Assembly (NCBI GenBank): GCA_003838145.1
Contig: QYZZ01000043.1
Location: 62,001-126,000, forward strand
Direction: 5' to 3'
Source of the DNA: Tindallia sp. MSAO_Bac2
GTDB taxonomy: Bacteria > Bacillota > Clostridia > Peptostreptococcales > Tindalliaceae
Length of the DNA: 64,000 nucleotides
The notes below the pieces were generated by a model. The model saw only the letters and a list, made by a program, of their open reading frames with translations, was not told the DNA's origin and searched no databases. This document shows, piece after piece, positions 56,022 to 64,000 of this stretch. How positions within the stretch are numbered: position 1 is the stretch's first letter; each line of letters begins with the position of its first letter. Both the position numbers and the translations under genes were made by a program.

Positions 56022-56095
56022 TGGAGCGGGTGAAGGGAATCGAACCCTCGCGATCAGCTTGGAAGGCTGAAGTTCTACCACTGAACTACACCCGC
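56022..56095 (-). tRNA. tRNA-Gly (anticodon TCC)
   Basis: Acceptor GCGGGTG pairs with CACCCGC, anticodon loop CTTCCAA, discriminator T and encoded CCA. It is first in the tRNA transcript, about 30 bases after the predicted start site. Confidence 0.97.
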
Positions 56096-56128
56096 AAATT
56101 CTTGCGATTACTAAGAACCACAAGAGAT

Positions 56129-56157
56129 ATAATAACAAATAATAACCCTGATGTCAA
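56129..56157 (-). promoter_or_regulatory. Sigma-A promoter of the Gly-Ser-Pro-Phe tRNA cluster
   Basis: TTGACA (56157-56152) is 17 bases from TATTAT (56134-56129) on the minus strand. The -35 is consensus, just downstream of the SpoIID-like gene's stop. Confidence 0.7.
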
Positions 56158-56164
56158 TACATAT

Positions 56165-58144
56165 TTAATGAATCCTTACTCCTGTGAAATAATGTTTCAA
56201 AATGTCTGTGTATCGATAACCTTCTTCAGCCATTCCTTTGGCACCATACTGACTCATACCGATTCCATGACCAAAACCTTGTCCGATGAAATAGTAAGTT
56301 TTGGTGTCAGCTTCATATTCAACGTTAAACCAACTGCTTCGCAACCCAAAAAGACTTCTACTTTCCTGTTTGATCAGTTCCTCCGTTCCATAACTACCTT
56401 CCACTATAAACGATAAAACTCGCCCATTAGAAGAAACTTCAGCAATATATAAGTTTTTCAGTTCACCAACACGGATGTTGTTGTCAAATAAAATTGTTTC
56501 TATTTCAGTCTTTTTAAGTTCTCTTTCCCATTGTGAGTGAGGAGAATTAAGAGAGTATTCATCCTTCACTCCTCTTATATAAGGAACAGTATTTGTCCAG
56601 ATATTCTCGCTATCTTCTGTATGACCCCCACTCGACGAGTGATAATATGGAATAGCTAAGTGACCGTTATAGGTTATTACCTGCCCACGTGTTAAATCTA
56701 CTGCCTGGTTTGTTCTGCTTTGCTCAGCATCATAACCGCCATAAACCTGAGAATTAACAGTACTGCAAAGGTTAAATCCGTAGTCACTGTATTTGTTCAT
56801 GCTGGCAACTGCAAAACCTCTCGCAGCAACGGCTTGTGCCTTTAATGCTTCTTCTGGCCAACTATGCGGCATTTCACGAGGAACAACTCCATAAAGATAC
56901 TTCTCTGTAGGTACTAAGTTGACTATCGTTAAATCGCTGTTTTTTTGCCTAAAGGCTGTTGCAGCACCTCTGAATTTTTTTGATCCTATACTTATTATAG
57001 ATTCTTCATAATCAACTCCTGCCGCCGCAAAATATAATGGCTGCTCTGTGTGGTATGTCATAATGGGAGTATTAGATAAAGATACTAATATATGTTCCTG
57101 ATTAGGTCTGATTACGGACCATTTTTCACTGTTAGCTACTGACAGTTCATCTGATGCTTTTTCTGCCTGTTGAAGACTTTCAAAAGGTCCTGCATATATA
57201 TTCCATCCGTTGTCCAGTCCAGCATATATCAGGGAATACTCTGTTAAATCAGTCAGTTTGTTGATTTCACTGTTTACCTGTGAAAGATTTTGAAAGTTTG
57301 TTTGTGGTGCAACATAATAATTAGTGTCTTTACTTAGTGTAAGTCTGTTTTTTCCTTCCAGGGACATTATATGAGAAAAATTTCCTGACTCCAAGACACC
57401 AGCCTGAAAACCGCCGCCGGATTCAAGTTCTATTGACGACACAGCCGCATCTCCAAAATAGAGGCCAATTTTAACATCATCCGGAATCATAGATGGATGA
57501 TAATCACCTTGGTGTAAAAAACGCTCATCCGGGTCAATCGTTGTTTTCTGGCGGGTTACAGGTGTGCTGGTAGCTTGTCTTGAAGCATGTTTGTTTTCAT
57601 TCTGATCTAATTCTTTATCATTGGATTCAGCATTGACAGGATCTTTCAGGTATAGGGAAGCCATTCTGGCATTCTGGTTCCACTCGAGTTTTCCATGGTC
57701 AGAAAGCGCATTAAAATAAATTACCGTATGACCATCAATGTTAAATGAATCCACTCTTTGATTATCAATATAAGTAATTATATCAGTATGTAAAACATTA
57801 AATAGTTTTGTTCCAGGCTCAAGGTGAGCAGAAGTGTTTATTTCTTTCCCCGTTATTTCTTTATCTGTATTTCTTATAACTTCCACTTTTCTTTCGATAG
57901 GATTCCAGTTTACTTCAAATCCATATGACTTCAAATCTTTAACAATAATAACAGTATACCCATTGTAGTTATAAGATGGAATTGGTTTATTATTAATATT
58001 CGCCACAATATCGGTAGACAAAACTTTCCCGGTTATTGCACCAACCTCCAATTCTGCATGTACATTCAATCCAAAAATAAATACAAACATAATTATTAAG
58101 ATAATAACAGTTTTAATTGTTTTATTCTGAAAATACGGCTTCAT
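56165..58144 (-). CDS. SpoIID/LytB domain protein with stalk and SPOR-like domains
   Basis: The 659-residue secreted protein has a signal or anchor (VIILIIMFVFIFGLNVHA) and two copper-amine-oxidase-type stalk repeats (residues about 25-80 and 90-145, each with an INN/IDN and NYNGYTVI/NIDGHTVI core). After a linker comes a SPOR-like segment (YSLIYAGLDNGWNIYAGPFESL) and a C-terminal SpoIID domain (VPREMPHSWPEEALKAQAVAARG, GQGFGHGIGMSQYGAKGMA). SpoIID domains are glycan-strand lytic enzymes; the SPOR part would bind denuded glycan. The ATG at 58144 follows AAAGGGG. Not necessarily sporulation-specific. Confidence 0.88.
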   Translation of the reverse strand: MKPYFQNKTIKTVIILIIMFVFIFGLNVHAELEVGAITGKVLSTDIVANINNKPIPSYNYNGYTVIIVKDLKSYGFEVNWNPIERKVEVIRNTDKEITGKEINTSAHLEPGTKLFNVLHTDIITYIDNQRVDSFNIDGHTVIYFNALSDHGKLEWNQNARMASLYLKDPVNAESNDKELDQNENKHASRQATSTPVTRQKTTIDPDERFLHQGDYHPSMIPDDVKIGLYFGDAAVSSIELESGGGFQAGVLESGNFSHIMSLEGKNRLTLSKDTNYYVAPQTNFQNLSQVNSEINKLTDLTEYSLIYAGLDNGWNIYAGPFESLQQAEKASDELSVANSEKWSVIRPNQEHILVSLSNTPIMTYHTEQPLYFAAAGVDYEESIISIGSKKFRGAATAFRQKNSDLTIVNLVPTEKYLYGVVPREMPHSWPEEALKAQAVAARGFAVASMNKYSDYGFNLCSTVNSQVYGGYDAEQSRTNQAVDLTRGQVITYNGHLAIPYYHSSSGGHTEDSENIWTNTVPYIRGVKDEYSLNSPHSQWERELKKTEIETILFDNNIRVGELKNLYIAEVSSNGRVLSFIVEGSYGTEELIKQESRSLFGLRSSWFNVEYEADTKTYYFIGQGFGHGIGMSQYGAKGMAEEGYRYTDILKHYFTGVRIH

Positions 58145-58237
58145 GAGCAGCACGCCCCTTTTACTTGAATACATTCATTTTACTCAAATAATTACATTAC
58201 GTAAATAGTTTTTGATAAACTGTTATCATATTGTAAC

Positions 58238-59074
58238 TCAGTTAGTTAGAGCTACACAAACAGAAATACCACCTGTTCCGACATGAGTACTATTTACTGG
58301 CCCCATTGTTGTAATAATCGTATCCATATCTCCTATTTGATCTTTTATGATCTGGTCCAGTCTTTTTGCGTTGTCTTCTGCATCGCAATGCACAATAGCT
58401 ATTTGTTTTTTTTCCAACTCTTTAGCACTGTCGCCGATAATTTTTGCTATATATTTATGCGCCTTCTCTTTTCCTCTTACAGCGTGAATAACTTCCACAT
58501 TGCCGTTTTCTATAGATGTTATTGGTTTGACATTCATTAGTTCAGTGACAAATCTTTTAGATGGCTTTACTCTTCCTCCTTTAACTGCATTTTTTAAACT
58601 GTCAAGATAACCTATAACTTTAACATTAGACTGTAATGTCTCCAGATTCGAAATAATTTCACTTGTAGATAAACCATTATTCCTCATTTGGGCAGCATTT
58701 AAAACCATCAAACCAGTTCCCATTGTACCTGACAGACTGTCAAACAAACGGATATTCTGTCCTAACTGCTTTGCCGCCATTGAAGCCCCATTGAACGTTC
58801 CACTTATTTTAGAAGACATATGGATCGAAAGCACGTCATTATCTTTCTCTAAAGCTTTTTTGTAAGCTTCTATAAAACTTCCAGTGGATGGTTGCGAAGT
58901 TTTAGGTAAGTTTTTACTTCGATTCATTTTTTCATAAAAATCGCGATGGAACAAATCAATCCCATCCTGATATCCAATTCCATCAATTTCTATTTGCATC
59001 GGCACAACAGTAATATCAAGTTTTTCTGCTAATTCAATTGGTAAATCGCTGGCACTGTCCGTTATTATCTGCAT
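58238..59074 (-). CDS. DegV family fatty-acid-binding protein
   Basis: DegV/FakB proteins bind a fatty acid and present it to the FakA kinase. The 278-residue product has the N-terminal ITDSASDLPIELAEKL, the TSQPSTGSF loop, SGTFNGASMAAKQL and the C-terminal GPVNSTHVGTGG with its conserved His. No fakA is nearby. Confidence 0.93.
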   Translation of the reverse strand: MQIITDSASDLPIELAEKLDITVVPMQIEIDGIGYQDGIDLFHRDFYEKMNRSKNLPKTSQPSTGSFIEAYKKALEKDNDVLSIHMSSKISGTFNGASMAAKQLGQNIRLFDSLSGTMGTGLMVLNAAQMRNNGLSTSEIISNLETLQSNVKVIGYLDSLKNAVKGGRVKPSKRFVTELMNVKPITSIENGNVEVIHAVRGKEKAHKYIAKIIGDSAKELEKKQIAIVHCDAEDNAKRLDQIIKDQIGDMDTIITTMGPVNSTHVGTGGISVCVALTN

Positions 59075-59154
59075 GAAACCACCTCATTATTAATATTATG
59101 AATACCAAAACCTTGTAAGCCTCAAACCGCCCACACCTATCAACCTTGAAACTA

Positions 59155-59277
59155 CTATATTACCGTTACTCTGGAAATCTGTTTGTAGCCTAGATACCAG
59201 TCGGTATGAAGATACCCTTCGAAGCCTTCCAGAAAAGCTTTGGGATGCTTGCCGGACCGGGTCATCTGATACTCAAC
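59155..59277 (-). pseudogene. IS66-type transposase fragment
   Basis: About 40 codons on the minus strand read VEYQMTRSGKHPKAFLEGFEG followed by YLHTDWYLGYKQISRV, then a stop. This matches the IS66 transposase core around the second catalytic Asp (YLHTDGY in intact copies; here TDWY). Both ends are broken: an upstream in-frame stop and a downstream stop at 59157. It is a dead remnant. It accounts for part of the gene-free stretch 59075-59480; the rest holds two terminators. Confidence 0.72.
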
Positions 59278-59294
59278 TTATATACATCGAAACA

Positions 59295-59336
59295 AAAAGG
59301 GAAGTTCCGTTTTGACTTTAATGAACATTCCCTTTT
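59295..59336 (-). terminator. Distal terminator-like hairpin of the amidase operon
   Basis: AAAAGGGAA pairs with TTCCCTTTT, with a GTTC/GAAC inner stem, and the minus strand continues in T. It backs up the closer terminator at 59.4 kb. Confidence 0.65.
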
Positions 59337-59386
59337 ATTATTCTATTTTATGCAATTTTTTTGACTCTGTCTACAATCTGACTTTT

Positions 59387-59440
59387 TTAAAAAAGGATTC
59401 TTTGCTACCATATCATTTTAAAATGGAGAAAGAATCCTTT
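59387..59440 (-). terminator. Main terminator of the amidase operon
   Basis: A perfect 12-bp stem (AAAGGATTCTTT with AAAGAATCCTTT), with an inner CCAT/ATGG pairing, is followed by six Ts on the minus strand. It lies 40 bases after the amidase stop. Confidence 0.88.
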
Positions 59441-59480
59441 AAAGGGGGGTTAATCGTGTATTTCTGAATTTGCATCTAAA

Positions 59481-60932
59481 TTAACTAGAAATAAGCACAG
59501 GAGGTTTGCGCCTTTGAGTAACTTTCTCAAATCCGTATGAAATTTCAATAAGCGTAGCTTCATCAAATTCCTTTGCTAAAAACTCAATCCCCACCGGTAC
59601 TCCTGTTGGAGCGTTTGCAGTCGGATGAGTAAAACCAGCCGGAAGTGTAGAACTCGGAAAACCAGTTATAGCTGCTATGACACCATTGCGATCTATTTGT
59701 GCTTCTCCAACTTTAACAACAGGACATTTTTGATGTGGAAAAGCAAGGGCATCAACCTCATTTTGCACCATGATTTTAGTAATTCTATCTCTTAAATTGT
59801 TTCGTCTTTCTAAACGAATTATATATTCATCTTTTTCAAATGCTAGCTTATTTGCAGCATTAAAGTTGCGTTCAACGTCTTTTGTCAACAGACCAGAATT
59901 CATGATACCTTCAAAATCCTTCATTTTTATTAAATTGCCTTGAGACTGTAAAAATTGATTTAATTCACACTTCAATTCATGCAAATGGACGCTAACGCTA
60001 TTCACGAGATCGTCTGCATTTATTCTATCTTCAATCTCCACAGTTGATGCTCCATGCTTTACCATATCCTTGATTGCTAACGCCATAACCGAGTTCACTT
60101 CTTCATGTTTTTTTTCATTTCCAAAAAGACTCCTGAGCAAACCAATCCTCTTGCCCTTCAGTCCATTCGGCTTCAGATGTTTCAAATAATCTGAGCAAAT
60201 AGAATCATTATCACAAATCGATTGAAGACATTTTACTGCGTCCTCAACAGTCCGCGTAATGGGACCAGCAGTATCCTGCGTTGACGAGTAAGGAATGATT
60301 CCTTTAGTACTAACAAGTCCTTTTGTTGGTCTCAACCCCACCAAGCTACAGGCAGATGCTGGTGAACGTATAGAGTTAACTGTATCGGTTCCAATCCCAA
60401 TTACCCCGAAATTAGCAGCAACTCCCGCTCCGGTCCCTCCGCTAGAGCCACCTGGTGTTCGAGTAAGATCATATGGGTTTAATGTTTGTCCTTGTTTAGA
60501 GCTGTAGGTTTCTCCCCAAACAGCAAATTCATGCAGATTTGTTTTTGCCAAAATGATGGCGCCATCCTTTACAAGTCTGGATACAATTTCAGCATCCCTA
60601 GAAGGAATGAATCCCTCCAATGACAAAGAACCAGCAGTAGTTTCAAGCCCTTTTGTGCAAATATTGTCTTTTAGCAAGACTGGAATGCCGTGAAGGGGAC
60701 CTGTTAATCCTATTTGTTTATACTGTCTATCAAGTTTTTCCGCTATAGTTAATGCAGATGGATTTATATTAATCACCGAATTAATGCATGGCCCTTTCCG
60801 ATCCATTGATTCAATTCGACTAATATAGAAACTAACTAACTGCTTGGATGTCAGTTCACCTTTTTCTATGGCGGAATGGATCTTAGCGATGCTCATTTCT
60901 AAAATATCAACCTTTTCGATCCTTTCATTCAT
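59481..60932 (-). CDS. Amidase signature family enzyme
   Basis: The 483-residue protein carries the full amidase-signature triad: Lys in PVLLKDNICTKG, the cis-Ser in TPGGSSGGTGAGVAANF, and the nucleophile Ser in GTDTVNSIRSPASACSL. Intact amidases usually read GTDTGGSIR; here VN replaces GG. Relatives hydrolyse simple amides, carbamates or Asn/Gln-tRNA; without gatB/gatC nearby it is not GatA. It is last in the LacI-led operon. Confidence 0.88.
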   Translation of the reverse strand: MNERIEKVDILEMSIAKIHSAIEKGELTSKQLVSFYISRIESMDRKGPCINSVININPSALTIAEKLDRQYKQIGLTGPLHGIPVLLKDNICTKGLETTAGSLSLEGFIPSRDAEIVSRLVKDGAIILAKTNLHEFAVWGETYSSKQGQTLNPYDLTRTPGGSSGGTGAGVAANFGVIGIGTDTVNSIRSPASACSLVGLRPTKGLVSTKGIIPYSSTQDTAGPITRTVEDAVKCLQSICDNDSICSDYLKHLKPNGLKGKRIGLLRSLFGNEKKHEEVNSVMALAIKDMVKHGASTVEIEDRINADDLVNSVSVHLHELKCELNQFLQSQGNLIKMKDFEGIMNSGLLTKDVERNFNAANKLAFEKDEYIIRLERRNNLRDRITKIMVQNEVDALAFPHQKCPVVKVGEAQIDRNGVIAAITGFPSSTLPAGFTHPTANAPTGVPVGIEFLAKEFDEATLIEISYGFEKVTQRRKPPVLISS

Positions 60933-60990
60933 ATGAACACTCTCTTTCTAGATTTATCCATTATTCCGCTTTCGAAGACAGTTCTTTTGG

Positions 60991-62118
60991 TCATTTTAAT
61001 AATATCTCATCGTTATGCTCCCCTAGTTTTGGTGCATTTCTTCTTATTCCACCCGGTGTTTTACTTAGTTTAATCGGTGTTCCAACCATTTTTAACGAAC
61101 CTAATATTGGATGATCAATTTCTTCAATCATATTTCGCGCTTTAAGTTGTTTGTTCTCCATAACATCACTTATTCTGTTGACTGGTGCACATGGAATACC
61201 TTTACTTTCAAGAATCTGCATCCATTCTTGTGTTGTCTTAAGCTCAAAAATCGGTGCGATTATTTCATCTAACTCTTGAATATTCTCTGTTCGAAGTTGA
61301 TTATCAGCAAATCTTGGATCTTGAAATAAATCCTTTCTTCCAATTGCATCGCAGAAACTTCCCCACAGTTTCGGGCTACCCGCTGCCACGACGATATAAT
61401 CATCTGCTGTAGGATACATAGAAAATGGTGATATTGTTGGATGCCGGTTCCCGATTGGTTTAGGATCTTCTTGTGTAGTGAGATATCTAGCAATTGCATT
61501 TTCAAGCACAGCCACTTGACAATCGAGCATTGAAACGTCAACCATTTGTCCTTCTCCTGTTTTTTCTCTATGGAATAATGCAGAAATAATTCCAATTGCA
61601 GTAAACATCCCTGCATTAATATCCGCAATGGAAGAACCCACTTTAGTAGGACTGCCCCCTTCTTCTCCAGTTATGCTCATCATACCTCCAAGAGCTTGAA
61701 TAATTAAGTCATAAGCTGGCTTCTCGCTTTCGGGGCCAGTTTGACCAAAACCCGATGTTGCTGCGTAGATTATTCCAGGGTTGATTTTCTGTATCGTCTC
61801 ATAACCAATTTTCAGTTTTTTCATGGTTCCAGGTCTAAAATTTTCAACGACTACATCAGCATCTTTGACTAAATCCAAGAAAGCCATGCGATCATTTTCA
61901 TCCTTAAGGTTTAGTTCTATGCTTTTTTTATTTCTGTTGATTCCATTAAAATAAAGACTTTCTCCATCTTTAAAAGGACCAAAACTTCGCGAATCATCCC
62001 CTATTCCAGGGTTTTCAACCTTGATTACCTCAGCGCCTAAATCAGCTAATATCATAGTACAGTATGGACCTGCTAAAACTCTGCTTAAATCAATGATTTT
62101 TACACCTTTCAAGACCAT
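60991..62118 (-). CDS. CaiB/BaiF family (class III) CoA-transferase
   Basis: Class III CoA-transferases exchange CoA between acids through an aspartyl-CoA intermediate. The 375-residue product has KGVKIIDLSRVLAGPYCTM, VENFRPGTMKKL and the catalytic Asp in GQMVDVSMLDCQVAVLEN. Its substrate is unknown. It lies 14 bases after the lyase-family gene and about 60 before the amidase, so the three enzymes are probably co-expressed. Confidence 0.9.
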   Translation of the reverse strand: MVLKGVKIIDLSRVLAGPYCTMILADLGAEVIKVENPGIGDDSRSFGPFKDGESLYFNGINRNKKSIELNLKDENDRMAFLDLVKDADVVVENFRPGTMKKLKIGYETIQKINPGIIYAATSGFGQTGPESEKPAYDLIIQALGGMMSITGEEGGSPTKVGSSIADINAGMFTAIGIISALFHREKTGEGQMVDVSMLDCQVAVLENAIARYLTTQEDPKPIGNRHPTISPFSMYPTADDYIVVAAGSPKLWGSFCDAIGRKDLFQDPRFADNQLRTENIQELDEIIAPIFELKTTQEWMQILESKGIPCAPVNRISDVMENKQLKARNMIEEIDHPILGSLKMVGTPIKLSKTPGGIRRNAPKLGEHNDEILLK

Positions 62119-62132
62119 AAGATCATCCCTTC

Positions 62133-62999
62133 TTATTCAAACATTTTTTCAATTCTGAGCATTTCTTTTAAATCCATTAAATGATTGAAATCTTTGGACC
62201 TCGCTATAATAGATTCAATATCGCGCGTGTCACCTTTTTCCTTCAAATTACTTAAAACTTGTCTTGTCACTTGCAAGACCGCTCCTCTTACAGAATTAGG
62301 ATACATAATCAACTTAACGCCTTTCTCCGATATCTCGTCATAGGAAAAAGAACTAAGCGATTCTCCTTCATTTATATTGATCATAACTGGGTATTCTACT
62401 TGCTGTACAATATATTCCAACTGCTGTATACTTTTTATCCCAACAATAAAGATTACGTCAGCTCCTGATTTCCCATACGAATTGCTCCGATCAATCGCAT
62501 CTTCGATAGTACCTGATACCAATGCATCCGTTCTAGCAATCAAGAGAAAGTTATTTGATTCTACTGCCCATTTTGCAGCCTTAACCTTTTTCATAAATGT
62601 TTCTTTCTCTTCCAGTAAATCATCGCCGCCTATGTAGCTGCATTTTTTGGGAAAAACCTGGTCTTCAAAAAAAATTCCTGCCAAGCCTGCTTTTTCCATC
62701 TCTTTAACGGTCCGAATCATATTAAGATTATTCCCATAACCGGTGTCTGCATCTGCAATAACAGGAATTGATACAGATTGAGCAATATTTCTTGTTTCAT
62801 TCAAAACTTCACCAAAACTTAATAACCCAATGTCAGGCTCACCAATCAAACTTGCCGAAAGACCATTCCCTGTTACCGCACATACTTCAAAATTGCTTTC
62901 TTCTGTTATTTTCGCACTTATGCAGTCATAAACTCCAGGCATAATAATAGGTTTTTTTGCATCATTTATGATGCTTTTTAAACTATTTCGTTGAGTCAC
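62133..62999 (-). CDS. Isocitrate lyase/PEP mutase superfamily enzyme
   Basis: The 288-residue alpha/beta barrel has the metal-binding DADTGYGN, GIFFEDQVFPKKCSY and LIARTDA. True lyases carry KxCGH at the active loop and PEP mutases carry KxNS; here it is KKCSY, which keeps the catalytic Cys but loses the GH. It is therefore probably a lyase for a 2-methylmalate- or methylisocitrate-like acid. The specificity is undetermined. It overlaps the regulator gene by four bases. Confidence 0.88.
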   Translation of the reverse strand: MTQRNSLKSIINDAKKPIIMPGVYDCISAKITEESNFEVCAVTGNGLSASLIGEPDIGLLSFGEVLNETRNIAQSVSIPVIADADTGYGNNLNMIRTVKEMEKAGLAGIFFEDQVFPKKCSYIGGDDLLEEKETFMKKVKAAKWAVESNNFLLIARTDALVSGTIEDAIDRSNSYGKSGADVIFIVGIKSIQQLEYIVQQVEYPVMININEGESLSSFSYDEISEKGVKLIMYPNSVRGAVLQVTRQVLSNLKEKGDTRDIESIIARSKDFNHLMDLKEMLRIEKMFE

Positions 63000-64000
63000 T
63001 TTTTGAAACCTCCCATTTGATTAACTGGTATACATGAATAACGATGATTTATTTCAATTGGTAGATAGATGGTTGGTTTGTTGTCAGTATTTTTATTACG
63101 TATACTGCTGATAAGAATATTCATGGCACTGCTTCCCATTTGTTCAACTGATCTATTGATAATAGAAATTGGAGGATCGGTCAAGCTGAAAAAGTCATCG
63201 TTATCGAAACCCAAAAAACATATGTCTTTTGGAATTTTAACCTCTCGATTCTTCAAAGCTAACAATGAACCTAACGAAAGTTGATTGCTGGCAGCTAAAA
63301 TTGCAGTCACTTTTGGCTTTATCTCAAGAATTTCCATCGTCTGATCATATGCAAGTTCTTTACTAAAACCACCAGTGTAGTATAACGGTTCTTTTTCGAA
63401 CTCCATCATCGCATCCACATATCCTGCCAATCTTTCCCTTCCTGCAAATACATTTTCATTTCCAGCTAGTGCAGCAATTCTTTCATGCCCTAAATTCAAA
63501 AGATATTTCGCACCTTCATATGTGCCTTTATATGAATTCGATCTAATCCGAGGAAGTTGAACGCCTTCTATTTCACTGTCAATCAGCACAACTGGTATGT
63601 TGTTATCCAGCAATGGCTGAATGGTATTAATGCTATCGTCTGCCATGTAAATTGCAACACCAGCAACCTTTTGCTGAATTAATAGATCTATGTGTTCTTT
63701 TTCATTTTCCACGACTCCAAAAGAATTGCACAAGATCATATTATAATTGTGCTTCCGAGCAATTTTTTCAGCACCTTTGCATATAATTGCATAGTTTGGA
63801 TTTGAAATATCCCGTATAATGAACCCTAAAATATTTGAACCTTTGCTTCTTAAACTTCTTGCTACATTATCCGGTTTGTAATTGAGCACATCTATTGCAT
63901 TTAATACTTCTTTTTTCATTGCCGGATTTACTTTTTTGTTTCCATTTAATATTCTAGATACAGTAGCTGTAGAAACATTGGCCATTTTAGCAACATCACT
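62996..64000 (-). CDS. LacI family transcriptional regulator (N-terminus off window)
   Basis: The N-terminal helix-turn-helix (SDVAKMANVSTATVSRIL, NYKPDNVARSLRSKGS) continues past the right edge; roughly the first handful of residues are missing. The effector domain (residues about 60-335) is a periplasmic-binding-protein fold (GFIIRDISNPNYAIICKGAE, FLGFDNDDFFSLTDPPIS). It is the first gene of the operon and presumably controls it with the downstream pathway's substrate or product as effector. Confidence 0.92.
   Translation of the reverse strand, partial: SDVAKMANVSTATVSRILNGNKKVNPAMKKEVLNAIDVLNYKPDNVARSLRSKGSNILGFIIRDISNPNYAIICKGAEKIARKHNYNMILCNSFGVVENEKEHIDLLIQQKVAGVAIYMADDSINTIQPLLDNNIPVVLIDSEIEGVQLPRIRSNSYKGTYEGAKYLLNLGHERIAALAGNENVFAGRERLAGYVDAMMEFEKEPLYYTGGFSKELAYDQTMEILEIKPKVTAILAASNQLSLGSLLALKNREVKIPKDICFLGFDNDDFFSLTDPPISIINRSVEQMGSSAMNILISSIRNKNTDNKPTIYLPIEINHRYSCIPVNQMGGFKK

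Noticed and set aside
59155-59277. Active IS66 insertion sequence
   Set aside because: Only about 40 codons remain, with stops at both ends; no terminal repeats or companion orfs.

Overview
The window looks like a low-GC, anaerobic, amino-acid-fermenting member of the Clostridia. The signs are a clostridial-order Rnf complex, an S-layer-homology protein, a SpoIID-like protein, Shine-Dalgarno-led TTG and GTG starts, and full use of selenocysteine. A Peptostreptococcales/Natronincolaceae-type relative such as Alkaliphilus, Natronincola or Tindallia is my best guess. No 16S or marker phylogeny was possible, so the genus is not claimed. Almost everything is chromosomal core. The only mobile trace is a short IS66-type transposase remnant near 59.2 kb. 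I saw no prophage and no CRISPR array.

Region 1 (1-3.4 kb, minus strand) is comEA-selD-selA-selB, the selenocysteine machinery; selB runs off the left edge. SelD is itself a selenoprotein: its true start lies 27 codons upstream of an in-frame TGA. Region 2 (3.5-5 kb) is a D-alanyl-D-alanine carboxypeptidase on the plus strand. Region 3 (5-24.5 kb, minus) is a long housekeeping block. In transcription order it holds a Gx-type membrane protein, DUF4321, radC, mreCD, PBP2, minCDE, two radical-SAM-linked genes, rng, rplU-prp-rpmA, obgE, nadD-yqeK-rsfS, leuS, a YheO/DauR-type regulator and ridA. leuS and rplU each have a strong sigma-A promoter and a structured leader. mreB and rodA are missing from this otherwise standard cluster.

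Region 4 (24.6-34 kb, minus) is the most intriguing. A compact signalling module (DRTGG domain, anti-sigma-type ATPase, DRTGG domain, PHP phosphoesterase, histidine-kinase-type ATPase) runs directly into rnfCDGEAB. A terminator follows rnfB. An NlpC/P60 hydrolase and yebC lie upstream. Region 5 (34-44.5 kb) holds nadE, a CoA-binding protein, an IMPACT-family protein, a NUDIX-like protein with a damaged catalytic box, hflX, a class A PBP, mogA, moaC, thiI and a cysteine desulfurase.

Region 6 (44.6-53.5 kb) holds an SLH protein, a small HesB/IscA-like selenoprotein that conventional gene calling would miss, a nitrilase, a YczE-type membrane protein, dps, and a formate dehydrogenase with an in-frame TGA overlapping a fused iron-sulfur/flavin electron-transfer subunit. 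A universal stress protein follows. Three genes in the window therefore read TGA as selenocysteine, each with a hairpin just downstream. They sit with selA, selB, selD and molybdenum-cofactor genes, so the synthesis of Sec and Moco and their main consumer are all in this segment.

Region 7 (53.5-59.1 kb) has a UvrD-family helicase, four tRNA genes (Gly, Ser, Pro, Phe) behind one strong promoter, a SpoIID/LytB protein and a DegV protein. Region 8 (59.5-64 kb) is an apparently accessory catabolic operon: LacI-type regulator, isocitrate-lyase/PEP-mutase-family enzyme, class III CoA-transferase and amidase, ending in tandem terminators. Its substrate is unknown.
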